Positions 1 to 12,180 of a DNA stretch of 64,000 nt are shown one piece after another; the stretch's first letter is position 1, and the number at the start of each line of letters is the position of its first letter. The stretch lies in the NCBI GenBank assembly GCA_914767715.1, contig OU612073.1, positions 434,001-498,000 on the forward strand. Direction: 5' to 3'. A program made the translations under genes and the position numbers. Below the pieces are notes generated by a model. That model was not told where the DNA came from and did no database searches. It saw nothing but the letters and a program-made list of their open reading frames with translations. The DNA is from Membranipora membranacea (taxonomy: Eukaryota; Bryozoa; Gymnolaemata; Cheilostomatida; Membraniporidae).

Positions 1-855
1 ATGTAATAGATAATCACTCTATTTTAGAAGTACTCAGCCACCAACCTTGGCACTAAGAAAGGCTGGTTGGTATTGCAGCCGGAATTGAAACAAAAGAAAT
101 ATTTTTTTCCGGTAACACGCAGTTTTATTGTAGTGCAACAGAACAAATAAAAATTCTCAAACATTGCTATATAAACAACGAGTCTTCAAGATTGCGGATC
201 ATTTTATTATTTACCACAATTGTCACAATCAAGCGATTCGATATGAAACCTAATATAATAACTATGATTGCCTTGCCTGTATTAAAAAAGTTCACAGGCG
301 CCATATATATGATACATATTAAAAAAAGTCATCTCATTGTTATTTGTTGTGACTATCGGTAGAGTGTAGGTGCAAAATAACCGTCAAAATGTTACTATAA
401 TCAAACGGATTATATATGATAATTTATAAAGAAACGTACACTACACTGTAAGTATGTGGTAGGCGAGATTAAAGCTTGCTTCACTGTGGTGTTTATGAGA
501 CAATATTGATCAACCCTAATGGGGTAAAATTTTTACAGGAGGAAATTTATTGCTTGCTCGATGTTACTTGACGGTGGCCCGAACTTGATTAGCAAAAATT
601 GATGAGAGGTAAAATTGAGTCATCCTCAAACAAGATAAAACTAAATTCTAGCTAACATTTAATCCTCCAGGGTAGCGTTACTACAAAAACTCCCGCATTG
701 ACGATGTATTTGCAGACTCCTGGTAAAAATATGATAAAGATAAAAAAGTCTTCCATTAGGCAGCTTCAGTCCACAAAGACAGCTATTCTCAGCAATCGCA
801 GAACTTGGTAGAGGGAAACCTAAAATTAAACGTATAAATTAACATTATTATCTGC

Positions 856-1146
856 ATGCAGTCTAATATTTCGAAAGCACCCCCTATATTTGATGAACAG
901 GCAGTCTGGAAGCAAGATAAGGAATCGTTAACAGTGGTTGTGATCTCATTGATCCAACATGCCATATCTCGGGTTTCGTCTTATTCTGGTATTTTAAAAC
1001 TTGGACTACCTGATGAGACAGACACCACGCCCCATGACATGGTTTACTTGGATAGTATAGGTGCGCTCTCTTTAGACATACGTACAGCATTTGACACTAC
1101 ATATCATGGAAAACTCATCCACACGCGTGACCATCATATAGCTTAA
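856..1146 (+). CDS. Unrecognised 96-codon open frame, left arm
   Basis: This is an open frame of 96 codons starting MQSNISKAPPIFDEQ. The right-arm copy at 57,686-57,976 is the same length and differs by one residue (Tyr to His in VSSYSG). No domain, signal peptide or splice context was recognised. The conservation is no better than that of the surrounding noncoding bases in the two arms, so it says little about coding. It may be a chance frame. Confidence 0.15.
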   Translation: MQSNISKAPPIFDEQAVWKQDKESLTVVVISLIQHAISRVSSYSGILKLGLPDETDTTPHDMVYLDSIGALSLDIRTAFDTTYHGKLIHTRDHHIA

Positions 1147-1340
1147 AAGCCAGGTTGTTTACAATGCCTAGAGGGTTTTGTACCAAGCATCATAACATGT
1201 TTTTTATGGATATTAGTTTCACACACAGAGAGAGCTCCAAGCCACACATGCGGGAATAGGTCTCATCAGTTTATATGTAGAATGATATCGGCAGTTGTGG
1301 GTAGGGATGGAACAAGATTTTGGATGAACCAGAAATATAA

Positions 1341-1541
1341 CTAAGTTAATTTACACAAGTTACTGTTGTCTGACTTGATTCTATGATTGACTTTGTATAG
1401 AGGATGTGGTACTAGTGATGGTGCACTGAAGGTGTGTACTATGTAAGGGTCGATTTCAAATTCATCATCTTGGATCTGGCCTATTACATAGCCGATAAGG
1501 TTTGTGGTTGGATCCAATGCCAAATATCCGAAATTCAACTC
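1341..1541 (-). CDS. Possible orphan exon, left arm
   Basis: The minus strand has an acceptor-like AG just before GAGTTGAATTTCGG, followed by an open frame reading ELNFGYLALDPTTNLIGYVI and onward to a stop. The stretch GYLALD...LIGYVIGQ loosely recalls the second and third beta strands of a GNAT acetyltransferase fold. I cannot see the acetyl-CoA loop (R/QxxGxG/A). The same frame occurs in the right arm at 58,166-58,366. No partner exons were found. Treat it as an unassigned fragment. Confidence 0.2.
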   Translation of the reverse strand, partial: ELNFGYLALDPTTNLIGYVIGQIQDDEFEIDPYIVHTFSAPSLVPHPLYKVNHRIKSDNSNLCKLT

Positions 1542-1828
1542 CTAGCTTCCACCCCTTGGTGTGGGCATGCTCAGCGATATTGTGACCAGGATTGAACAAT
1601 TTTGCTTGTCTTCAAAGAATAATATTTATATAAGTTATAATGTAGTTTGAGTTTGAAGTACTGAATGATAGTTGGATTTCAGACATGCAGCCACGGGATA
1701 AGTTAAGTTTCACAACAATACTTCTTTCTTTTGTTCTCACCTGACTGCTATTCTTCACCATAATATATAAATATGCAGCATAACATCAGCACACTTACAC
1801 CCCAAACCTGAGCTAGAACTCTGGTAAC

Positions 1829-2572
1829 CACCTGAAATATAAAATATATAATATGGAGGGAATCATTTGTTACTGTCTATTAATTGAGTTAGTGGTTTGT
1901 TTACGCCAACCTTAGAATGTAAGGGACTTCTGTGGGTGGGAAGGGTATAAGTCAGATGGATTTACTATCAGTAGTCTGTTTAGTAACTCCACGCGCTACT
2001 GCGTATGGTGCTTATTTTGGGCCATGCAACCGACACAACAGATTTTTAGGAGTAAATGGACCAGTGGGTAGGGCACTCACGTATTAGAGGTATTTTGACA
2101 ATTTTTGTGATAAAATACCTGCTGTCAACCCTCTATTTCAGGGAAATTATGTTGGCAGAAGGGTCTTGATCATGGAGAAAGAGCTATAATCAATATCTAC
2201 TCCCATCTTGTGATCATTCAGGGATTATGAGCCAACTGAGATAGGTCTTGAACATATCACATGCGGCATGGAATGCCAAAAGTTACCAAAATTACCTCAA
2301 CATAAATAGTCTCCTTCCCATGTGACTTTGTGGATGATCATGATCATGCATGAGGCATTTTCCTTGCATGGTATGGTGAAAGTAACCCGATCGGCATTCA
2401 CCCACAGATTGAATTAGCTTTTGGTGACACTCAGTTCTACAAGTACCAATAACAGCCAAATTCATTGCCAAGCTACTTCAAAAATGATGACGTTTGATTT
2501 TTGAGGTAGGTTGCCAATAATTGAACATCGTTATATATTAGTTGTTCAGCTGTTGATGAATTAAGGGAGCTC
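1829..2572. other. 744-base block private to the left arm
   Basis: In the left arm the sequence reads ctggtaac, then this block, then aatgggtgcaaatg. The right arm joins the two flanks directly at about 58,653 (ctggtaac-aatgggtacaaatg). No target-site duplication or terminal inverted repeat is visible at the ends, so a deletion in the right arm is more likely than an insertion in the left. No coding content was recognised. Confidence 0.8.
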
Positions 2573-5057
2573 AATGGGTGCAAATGAAAAGCTGCAGATC
2601 TTTCATAAAATATAATTCAAGCGTGTTGACACAATTTACCTTACTACCAAGCAACTCAAGCTTTTTTCACATTATATGGGAATTTTTTTAGATTTTTGAC
2701 TGAGTCAACTTACCATCACTTTTGCTTGTTAGACAGGCATATTGTATAGTGTTGAGCACCGCAGACAAAACAGTGGCATTTCCTGTGAGTAATCAGTGAA
2801 CTTCTGATATCTTTGCTACCACACATCTAAAATGGCAAGTAGCATGGATATGGACAATCGATGTAACCAAATAAATGCCACTTCTCAGCGTTGTGTTTAT
2901 AGATATAGTGTCAAGGCAAAGAGCAGCGAGGAGGCTGCGGTTCTTTGTGCAAATAGTATTTTACTCGAGGGTTGTCCGTTGCAAAAAATTATCAGGGCAT
3001 GATGCACTATGAGCTGTCTAATAAACAATTCTGTGAGCCGAATCCCAAGACCTAGAATCTCCATGGCGAAGTCAAGGACCTGCTATGTCAGCTTTAAAGA
3101 TGAAAGGAGTGGGAGTTAAATTAACACTTAGCTGTTCAGTAAAACATATTGCCAAAGTGTTATTTTTATTCCAAAAGGTGCACTGTCTAGGGTGATGGTC
3201 TATGAAACTTAGTTACATCATCTTGAAGATGTGGAGCACAATTAAGTCAAGTTTAAATGGTTGAGCTTTCAACCTCATGACCTACATATAGCGAAAATGG
3301 CTCGCACCAGCTACACCCTACACGTGCACATTACAATCCATTCAAAGTTACCTTCTCGATAAGTGTGAGCAGACAACTCAGCGAACAAATCATCTAAAGC
3401 ATATTTTTATGATGATGATGTGATTGATCTCACAATGTCAAATTGACCATCGATGTCGGACCCCTTGATCAGGAATCGATCAAACAGACCATCATTTTGG
3501 ATCCATTAACATCGTTGCATCTTGCCGCACTACTGCATACACAGTTCAGTGGTATCTTATGGCCTCACATCTAGGATGCATTCTAGTTTTCTAGGATGTA
3601 TCAGTTTCTCAGTATGATTATTTAGGGCACCTTGCGTCCCTCTTACTAAACAGCAAGATTCAAGAAGGTTTCTTTATAATGACTTCATGATCAGTGAATA
3701 TTAACCAATCCAAAGAGAATGTTTGTATCTATAGCGAGGCTAGTCTTTCTCTCTCACTACTCTGAACAGTTGGGCACAATAAATAGCGATAATCTGACAT
3801 AGACTGAGAGTGAGGTCTTATAACCCTTCATAGACTGAGAGGGGCGTCTTATTTACGGACTGAATGGGATACGACTTTTAATCTATCACAGACTGAGACT
3901 TACGTGTACATATCTACAGCCGATACCTTCTGGGCGTACCTACTCAGTAATGATGAGCTAATACTTATATCCGAATGTGATCTAAAATATCCAGTGAGCA
4001 GAAAAATAAGCAACTTTTAGATGAAAGTCCTAATCTTCTCAAGTTTTTACCCTATCTGCTGAAAATGTACAGCTTTAAAACTGATCAAGCAAGGAGTTAG
4101 ACCCCTAGGATTAAGTCAACATGGGATATTTTACTACATAATTATAATGTTTAAGGAGAGGTATACACCCGAGGGTGCTGGTGGCTGGAACAATCAACAA
4201 TGAAAGCTCCCCGCATAGGACTCGACACCCACAACTCCTCCGGCACTAATCGCCTGGCAGTGAATAGCAAGCGCGGTAACCGATTGCCATCTCACCATCC
4301 CCAGAAAAGAATGGGTCGATGGCGCAAATTAGATATCTCATCCCACAGCACATTCCATTCCACCATTGCCACCCTATGAAACACAGCGTACGTGTTAGGG
4401 TTATTGGCCTTACGTGGCCCATTGCTGGGACCCCTTTTAGGAGGTTTAGCCTTGTTTAATGTTAGATAAGACTGCATTAATAAGGTGATATCCTCTCAGA
4501 AGGTCTTATGAGATCTTATGAAAGCAGCAGCAGCAGCAGCAACTATCTCTACATAACCAGTTTCTAGTAACCCTTTAGACAATTGTTTGTGATGTTCTGC
4601 TGTTGTTAGAGCAGGTGTCACATAATTCCTGATCACATTGCTATAAGATCTCAGTCTACATACAGAGTCATATTAGCACAGATGACCTTAACTAGTACAA
4701 TAGGCTATACATACACAGATACCTTCTTAGTATCGCTGAAAATGATGGCTAGCTTAAAATCAGAGGTAGCCTTGAACTGTCAGATCATCTGACGATAGTA
4801 TTATTGTCAAGATAGATGAGCATATGATAAGTAGATCTACCCTTAGTACAATATAGGAGACTTTACTCAGACAAGTAGACAGCATGACAGTAGCTGATAC
4901 ACACTACAGGGAGGTACACAGAAATCACATAAAATCGCTCATAATGATTTATATTATATGTAATATGTATTATCATCTATCTTATATATACAATATATAT
5001 ATATATATGATGTTCAAACTATTTATTAATCACTGATAATGATATATAATAATATAC
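2573..5057. other. Noncoding duplicated stretch without recognised genes
   Basis: No exon could be supported here. It contains a short CAG/AGC trinucleotide run near 4,525-4,545. On the minus strand at about 4,200-4,310 there is a tRNA-like stretch with possible A- and B-box-like segments, which may be a degraded SINE head. A 61-codon minus-strand frame at 4,292-4,477 is interrupted by a stop in the right arm. If CEP104 continues downstream of its exon at 5,058, its TOG-domain exons are not recognisable here. Confidence 0.5.
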
Positions 5058-8000
5058 CTGTTTGGAAGAGCGGGTAGAGGACTTGGTTGATTAGGACGGC
5101 TCACAGCAGCTCTCGGTACAGGCGGACTTGGTATCTCCTTCAGCCTTGTAGGGGGAGGTTCTATACGAGGTGACTTCTTATTCTCTTTGTTCTGTGAACG
5201 TAAACAAAGATAATAACTACAGTATTACAGAGCTATAGAGGTCACACTTTGACGGTCAGGATACTAGACTGGCATTGGGGAGGGTACAACGTGGATTGAA
5301 TACAAAAACGCTATTTTCAGTTGTTGTCCGCTCGTGTTCAAGGAGTGGGTAACTCCCGGACAAATTAACTAATTTGCTTGATTTTGACTCTTCACTGCTT
5401 TTAGAATGTCCTTAGTCTCTAAACAATATTACTCAAATATTTTAGGAGATAAAATTTTAAGCTTTCATCCAGGATATCAATGGATAGATCAGGGAATACC
5501 GGATCCTATCCGGCTAGAATTATTCCTGATAACCAATTAAATAATGAATAAAAATAATGTATCTGTGGAACAACGCTAAGCTATAATATAGCTGGTTACA
5601 TTCCCTTACAATCACTTTATATGGCCAGTGTATAACTGGCTTTAAGTCCACAACACATATCTTGTCTTATGTCTGCGATATGTTTCTAATGTTCAATCTT
5701 ACAAGGACCGTGTTTGCAATGATTTACTTCAGCTGTCTCAGCATGTTGGTAGGACAGCATTATATGATAAACTGCTGTCTAAAAAATTCATTTATTTCCA
5801 TGCCTTCTTTTTCACACGGCTTCATTTGTCAAGATACATTTGACGGTGATTATAATTAAGTATATATAATAAAAAAAACTTATATATATATAATGTTTTG
5901 CAGGTTTTATCTCATACTAGTTGACTTACAGACGAATGTTCCTGTAGAAGCTCATGTATATCCAGCTGTTTATACATCTGTAGTTTGTACTCCTCCATCT
6001 GTACTTTCTTAAGCTTAGCTTTAACATAATCTTCGTTCTCTACAGCCTGCCTCTTCTCTACTTCAAACTTTCCCAGCCTCTCTCCCACCTAAATATAAGA
6101 GATTAGAAACTGTAGGTGTAACTCCTAGCAATACAATCAACTTGGTCAAATAATAATTTCTAGTTTGAGCCCCTCTCCCGACGGCCCCCTGGGAAACAAT
6201 ATCCCAATGTAAACACCATATTCTCTTTTCAGAGACTGTAATAAACTGTATCCCTATCCCCTAAAATTATTAGATTTTAGTAAAACATATTACTTGCGCT
6301 TAATCTCAATTTCCCAGGAGAAACAACTGTTCGATACTTGAGTGCTAAATAGCATCTTACTACATACTTTGTGAAGTTCAGCTATAGCCTGCTTCAATCT
6401 CTTTGCGTAATCATATTTTTCCTCTATAAATATAAGAGCATAAATCAAGTCATTGTTGTTATCAGTTATTTATAGGTAGAGGAGTGTGCAGTTCTCTATA
6501 AATGCCTATTTTACAGGAATACAATGAATATCATTGATAACATGGGAAAGAAGGGGGCTTCTTGTGCAAATATGTATTTCTACGTATACTAGAGTATAAC
6601 TCTTCTCAGACCGGGACACAACCTCAGTATCATTCACAGTCAGACTTATAGGCTAAATAGCCACACTGACATAGAGATTACACTATTAGCATGTGTGTCT
6701 ATGATAGTTAGAGTTAATTTAGTTTTAGTTCATTAAGGGTGCCGCTCTTATTGCCGCTCTTATTCTAAATATTGACTTCTTGTGAAGGAGCTGAGGCTAC
6801 ATGAATCAATTCATGCTCTATTGATCAGAACATATGCAATATTATATCACATGGTAAGTGTGTCCACCGGCTATCGTTACTATAGTCTGAGGGCAGAGGC
6901 TGTAGGTCTTGTGGTACTTACAACTAAGTTCAAGAAAATTCATACCAGAAGCTTTACAACAGTCTAATGTTTCACACTTTTTTCTCTTGGTGACTTCCAC
7001 TCAATCAAAGTCAAATAAATAGCTAATAGCCTATAAGAACATCTTCTTCTCCATTGATGACCATTGATGACTAAGTAAATTTTACTGTTTATAATTTCTA
7101 TGCTTGCTTTTTAATTAATTTTTGCCTCACTTTTTTAAATTTGCGACTTCATGCATGTATGTTTTAACTGTTTCTGTTATCCGTCTCTGACTTAATCTGC
7201 ACCAGAATAAATATCTCTTAATCAAAAGTTGCCACAATTACCATCTGGTGATCGCACTGAGAGTGAGAGATCTGCTAGAGATCTCGTTTCAATCATTTGG
7301 TTCATAAATTGTAGCTATTTGAAATGAAGTGCCCTCCAGTATGAGAAATTCATTATTATCATGATATGTGCTTAATTTCTTTAAATTTGGCAAAAGGCCA
7401 AACTCAAACTCACGCATCTCGAGAATCTAAACCTTTGATGGGGGGTATGTAACAATACCCTCACTACAATCCACTGAGTATGAGACAGTGGCGCTCAACA
7501 GGCTACCTAAATATTAATACGTGTTGTTATTCACAGTCTGATACTGGGGGTCTTTCAATTAGAAACAGCAAAACTTCCAATCTGATCCCTCAATCAGTCA
7601 GTGATACCTGCTAGGCTCTTGCTTTCAGATCGCCCAGTCATAGATGGAACTATATACATTCTGAGTGAGCAACAGGTTTTGTCTAATTGAAAGACAAAAT
7701 TAGTGATAATTTTCAGCAATAATAGCGAGAACTTGCTTTAGTAAAGCATTGCTCTTTCTAATTGAAAGACCCCCCTGTATACTATTATAACGTATACTAG
7801 AAGAAGAGATATCTGTATAGCCTCACCGTGTTTATCTTATTTAGATCATCTCCAATCACATTAATAGCTATCACTCCAACCTAACAAACAAATCATTACA
7901 AGTTTATATACACAATAAAGTACCTATACACAATGATACTAACAGTAAGAGATAAGGGGAAACAAACAGGGGAGACAACTAAGAGGATCACCATTAATTT

Positions 8001-8858
8001 CAGTCTTCTCAAAGATCATACACATGAATCCAATTTGTCCCCATCCATATGACACCCATAGCATACTAGTAAGATAAATTATAGCTGACTTTATCCTCAA
8101 TGTTATTCAAATTTGAAAAAAAAACCAACGACTTAAATCATAATAATTTATCATTATTACCAAGTCCACGTCCACTCGACTGACTGATTGACTAGACCAA
8201 TGTTTGTCCACAAAACTGTGAACACTTACAACTGTCGCTGACAAATAAGCTTCAATAAAACCTCACAAAAGTTTACTAATATTAAGTCTTGTAACTCTAC
8301 ATTAGAACAGAGGAGTGGCTGAGTTGAGTTTATATAAGTGTTGTTACACACAGTTGATTGTATAAGACACAGTAGGTACCTGATTATAAAGATTATATTT
8401 GTTGACGTGATTCTTGTGTATAACGAGTTTGAGATAGATCCCTACAGCATCTACATGTACTGACTTGAGCTCCCTGGCCTTATAATCTGTCTGTTCATTA
8501 TCTGACAGCGCGACATATCTATATAATAAACAAAATAGCGTTACATATATATATATAAGCAATAAAACATACTTATCATGCATTCTGTAGATTAACAGGT
8601 AGATCAAGGCTTACCCAAGTCGAGTGAATCACATGTTCTGCAGACTTACCCAAGTTGTGTGTATTAGGAGTTGTGTAGACTTACCCAAGACGTGTATATC
8701 GAGCGTTCTGTAGATTAACTGGAAGATCAGGAGGAATATCTCCGACGAAGAACTCCACCCGACTTGCTATAAGATACTGATGAGATAAAACCTGAACCTT
8801 CTTAAGTCTGCTTCTCTTCTCTAACTGTATAACTATGTCTTGTGGATACAAACAAAAT
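5058..8858 (-). CDS. CEP104: CEP104-like centrosomal/ciliary tip protein, partial
   Basis: CEP104 is a ciliary-tip and centriolar protein that binds tubulin through a TOG domain. Six minus-strand exons were read: 8,685-8,858, 8,380-8,518, 7,827-7,880, 6,368-6,421, 5,930-6,088 and 5,058-5,191. They have matching phases and GT-AG borders. They encode the N-terminal jelly-roll (SDNEQTDYKARELKSVHVDA, then NHVNKYNLYNQVGVIAIN), then the coiled coil (EKYDYAKRLKQAIAELHK, VGERLGKFEVEKRQAVENED) and a proline-rich linker. This order and wording match the animal family closely. The initiating exon was not found upstream of 8,858. The family's segment between INVIGD and KYDYAKRLKQ is shorter here, so one exon may be missed or lost. 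The TOG and zinc-finger exons are not visible before the window edge. The intron at 6,422-7,826 contains a MITE. Confidence 0.88.
7546..7775. mobile_element. MITE, GGGGGTCTTTCAATTAGAAA family
   Basis: The element starts GGGGGTCTTTCAATTAGAAA and ends TTTCTAATTGAAAGACCCCCC, a clear terminal inverted repeat. A related internal copy of TCTAATTGAAAGAC lies near 7,690. It is about 230 bases long with no coding capacity, and sits in a CEP104 intron. Relatives occur at 16,391-16,530 and 32,130-32,366. Autonomous partner and superfamily are unknown. Confidence 0.75.
8585..8720 (-). repeat. Tandemly repeated 5' splice-site segment in CEP104
   Basis: Read on the minus strand, the end of the CEP104 exon 8,685-8,858 and its donor are followed by two more roughly 35-base units, each ending CTTGG-GTAAG(T/C). 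A further partial copy of the exon segment GTTAATCTACAGAA(T/C)GC follows. This gives three consecutive donor-like sites. Because 35 is not a multiple of three, using a downstream donor would shift the frame. Confidence 0.7.
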
Positions 8859-8890
8859 CTACAATCATACAGTAGGCTAGATACATGTCA

Positions 8891-8978
8891 GTACAATACA
8901 GGTCAATACAATACATCTCGGTACAATACATGTCGGTGCAATACACCTCGGTGCAATACATGTTGATACAATATAATA
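8891..8978. repeat. 15-base minisatellite
   Basis: About five tandem units of the form GTACAATACATCTCG with a few substitutions each. It lies in noncoding sequence just upstream of the CEP104 exon (in its transcription sense). There are no spacers, so it is not a CRISPR array. Confidence 0.8.
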
Positions 8979-10951
8979 CATATGGTTGATAAAAGTAAAA
9001 ATGGATATATATGTCCTCCTAAATCTGAATCGGTTGATGTTGGGATGTGGCATCTTATTTTTTTAAAAAAAAACAATTTTAATCAACCATACAAAGTTTC
9101 CATGAGTTGGGTCACTACAATGGCCAAATTAAGTACAACTAGTACGACTGTTGCAGCTGCAACTTGGTTGCAGTATACCAGTTTACTACAACTGGTCTCC
9201 AGTAGAGGTCTCAAAGCGCAATGCAGCCATAAGTCTCTCACACAAAATGTTTACCTGTAGAGCCTCAATTACAGCCTCCCAAAACCCACCCAGAGCCTGC
9301 AGAAGACCAATGGACGGCCTGCAGTACTAACGGGTTGTCACAATATTACTAATCTGGTCAACACAGAGTAAGACTACGTTAGATGATGTTCACTTGTTTA
9401 GCAAACAACAAGTGATGATGAGTGACTAAAATACTGGTTGGTTGTGCTCTGTAGAAACAACCATCAGTCAGTTTTGGCTCAGGACCACAGGGAGTACCCT
9501 CACTCTAGCTTGTCTTAACAAGCCCCCACTGAACAAAGCTTGTTAAGACACTAGCTAGACAGGCTACCCTCACTCACATAGGGAGAGGATACTAGTTGTA
9601 TGAATGATAAAGGGCAGTACAGCACATGACTGACATATTGAATGAATTCATTGTGATTACCATGACAATTTTCACTTGTCTTTTGTATCTAAGTGTGTGC
9701 CCAAGGAGTGACCCTTGGTCACTGACTCCAGTCTTGGTGTGACACTGACTGTCACCAACCATAGTCCATAGCATAGATGGCATAGGCCACCAATTGGTAT
9801 AAGATACATACATTATACACCATTAGGCCTACATGAAAACATGGTGATGTAGGCCTACCAATCAGAGTGATTTACTTAACCTTTTTATTCTCACACAAAC
9901 ATTAAAATATGAACTCATCACCACTAGTCACATGGGTGCATGCTGAATGACATAGAATTCAAAATATAGGTCAAGTACAGATTTAAAGGTAAAGTGAAAG
10001 CGCATCCCTGCGCACATGTAGTGCTTTCACTTTCACTCCATCGGTGTGTTGTAAATTGTGTTCTATGTCATTTGTAATTAAGCTCTTCAAGAGTGAACAT
10101 TCATTTTTATTTTCCTAGTACCTATTAGTATATGATAAAGAGAGACAAACCCATTCTTAACTGCGACATCAGCTGCCGCAAAAGCATTGGATTTTGTGTT
10201 GGACCGACTGCCAAAATGGATTTAGTATCATATCATACTAATGAGACGTTAGCAAGAGACCATCTAAGGCAGCACAGACAGAACATCAGCTTCAGTTCTC
10301 TATATTTTCTCAGGAGAAATCGTTTGGTGACAGTTTGGAAGATTATATGGAAGCTGGTGAGTGAATCCTACTGTATCAAGTTTGAATTTGTAGTCATATG
10401 CTGTGAAAGGTGTTGTTGGTTTCTGTGGTGTGCCCATCCACAGCATGATATCAATTTCCAAGGAGGGGGATAGGGTTTAAGCAAAGCGATGCAACAAAAT
10501 AATCTCAATGCAATGTAAGTAACCAGATTGGATTGTGACAGCTAACTGAGTTATGGCAAGCCCTTCATAATTATTATTTCCCTAGCGAAGGCCGAAGCTA
10601 TAGAGATGGGTTTGAGGCAAAAAAAATGGGTGTCATGGATGAGCTGAGGGCATTTTCAAGGAGTGTGTGGTGGATGAACTCTCACACCATATGAGTTCAC
10701 TGAGTGTGCTCGGTCCTGCCTGTAAACTGAGATGAGCGTTGCATCAAATTATTTCCCTGTCTTTGAATATGAATAGCCCATGCAATGTTATGTACTATTT
10801 AAACTCGCTTTCTCTCTAACGTAAATGCATCAGATCATGCGTGGCAAACCTTTTTTTCTGCTTTGGCCTCTTTTTGTTCGGGAACATACCAATTGGCCGC
10901 ACCACTTTTTGGACAAATTTTACTTGAGGTACACAATAGGGAATATCCAGG
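8979..10951. other. Intergenic stretch, no supported gene
   Basis: The first CEP104 exon should lie in or beyond this region, but no convincing donor-linked frame was found. A plus-strand open frame at 10,132-10,473 passes a donor-like site (AAGCTG-gtgagt at about 10,360) but has no recognisable domain. A foldback element lies at 9,507-9,556. A short inverted pair (gtgaaagcgc ... gtgctttcac) lies near 9,996-10,032. Confidence 0.5.
9507..9556. repeat. Foldback element, AACAAAGCTTGT family
   Basis: AGCTTGTCTTAACAAGC pairs with GCTTGTTAAGACACTAGCT across a short loop that includes GAACAAA. The same AGCCTGTCTTGACAAGCTTTGTTC-type arm recurs at 21,622-21,666 and 23,121-23,195. A diverged form is at 52,894-52,959. 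Confidence 0.6.
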
Positions 10952-11083
10952 TCTGTATCCATTGGTTTTCAAGTGGTAGAGCCAGGCGGGATGGGTGCCT
11001 TCATCCTAGGGGGTAAGGGCCTCTCCCAGAAAATCTTTTTATTTCAATATGGAGGCAGTTTTTAGAGATTCCAGCCCTCTTCG
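10952..11083 (+). repeat. Dispersed repeat, copy 1
   Basis: It aligns with 34,632-34,765. Shared landmarks in order are CTGTATCCAT, GGGTGGGTGC-like sequence, AGGGGCCTC-like sequence, CAGAAAAT, AGGCAGTTTT and ATTCCAGCCC. No coding capacity was recognised. It ends about 90 bases before the SINE at 11,171. Confidence 0.6.
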
Positions 11084-11170
11084 GGAAAAAAACTAACAAG
11101 CAGGAAACTTTGATTAACAATATCATTTGAGGGACATCATATCCGATCCCTACTTTGTTTGATACTTTGA

Positions 11171-11366
11171 GTAGGAGGTGGCTCAGTTGGTTAGAGCACC
11201 ACACCTTTAGCATGCAGATGCTAAAGGTTGAGGGCTCGAATCCTGTGGTCCATCGACTACTGGGGTTTGGTTGGCCCCCAGTGCTGTGCTCCGACCTGCC
11301 TGCAAACAGAGAGCAACCTGGTACAGATATTGCAGCCTCGCTACTAGGGCAATGAATTTTGGCGCC
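11171..11366 (+). mobile_element. tRNA-derived SINE, copy 1
   Basis: The tRNA-like head starts GTAGGAGGTGGCTCAGTTGG. It has an A box (TGGCTCAGTTGG, 11,179-11,190) and a B box (GGGCTCGAATCC, 11,232-11,243), the internal RNA polymerase III promoter of SINEs. The anticodon arm is lengthened into a hairpin, CCTTTAGCAT paired with ATGCTAAAGG. A body follows (TACTGGGGTTTGGTTGGCC, CTCCGACCTGCCTGCAAAC, GAGAGCAACCTGG) that recurs in the copy at 23,342-23,539. Confidence 0.8.
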
Positions 11367-12048
11367 CATGTTTCAGAATGTGACATGTGACAAGACATTT
11401 GATTTTATCAACCTTTTAATCAATCTTGGATTGAATATTTCTGTCAACTTATTGCGTAGGGTGGTAAATGGCTGAGAGCAATATTTTATAGTGATTAATG
11501 GGAGTCCTAGGCGGTAGGAACTAGAGCTTGAGTTAACTGCTAACAGTCAAGAAAATATGTGATTTTGGTAGATTGTCTGTGAATAGAATAATAAGAAAAG
11601 TCAAAATTCTCTGCAACCAATTTAGAACTTATGATGTTAGGAGGCTGTGTTTTCTAGCCTTGCCCATTGACGTTGAGGTATGTTTTGAGGCAGACCATTA
11701 TGCTGAGGAATAGCTCACATGTTTCAGTTTTGAATTTTTTGATGAGCTCTGAACATTATAACGTATATAAATTTGCCAATAAAAGCGGAAGTAGCAGTAA
11801 AATGGCAACGGACCCCCTTAGCACCCTGAGATAAACATAAATAGAGTCAATGCATATTCATGCTATTATGGCATGTTAAGGTTTTCTTTTCCCAACTTTA
11901 CCTGCTTACCTACCTATGAATACACCCCATCTACTCACATAGAGCAACAATTGCAATTTTCAATGTGTGTTAGCTGGTATATATACCTGTTTAGCAGTCT
12001 TAGAATGTTGGCTAAAATCACAAGGTCTGTTTCAGCTCAAATACTGAG
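11367..12048. other. Intergenic, nothing recognised
   Basis: AT-rich sequence between two SINE copies. No exon, RNA gene or repeat family could be identified. Confidence 0.4.
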
Positions 12049-12180
12049 AAATCAAGCTGCCAAGTTCAGTACAAAATTTGCAGGCAGGTCGGATCCACCG
12101 GGGCATCAACAGAACCCATTAGTCAGAAGACTGAAGCGGAAAATGATCCTGTGTGAAGGGCATGCAATCAAACCAGCAGA
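12049..12180 (-). mobile_element. Old, diverged SINE copy
   Basis: An exact 17-base match TTTGCAGGCAGGTCGGA to the SINE body on the minus strand is followed by a weaker but collinear match (CAACAGAACCCATTAGTCA against CAACCAAATCCCAGTAGTCA, then a GATCC box). It lies inside a 111-codon plus-strand frame that otherwise looks like a small protein. That frame is best explained by the SINE. Confidence 0.45.

Larger units (their letters stand above)
1..7187. repeat. Segmental duplication, left arm
   Basis: This block is repeated in the same orientation at 56,829-64,000. The opening bases and the last bases match directly, with only occasional substitutions per 60-base line. The arm carries three minus-strand CEP104 exons. 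Compared with the right arm it has a private block at 1,829-2,572 and lacks two insertions found there. The true ends are not visible because the left arm starts at the window edge and the right arm runs off the other edge. It is either a recent tandem duplication or an uncollapsed haplotype in the assembly. Confidence 0.95.

Noticed and set aside
4292-4477. Further CEP104 exon on the minus strand
   Set aside because: The sequence does not resemble CEP104, has no fitting splice sites, and its right-arm copy contains a stop.
8891-8978. CRISPR-like direct repeats
   Set aside because: The 15-base units are contiguous without spacers and the DNA is eukaryotic.
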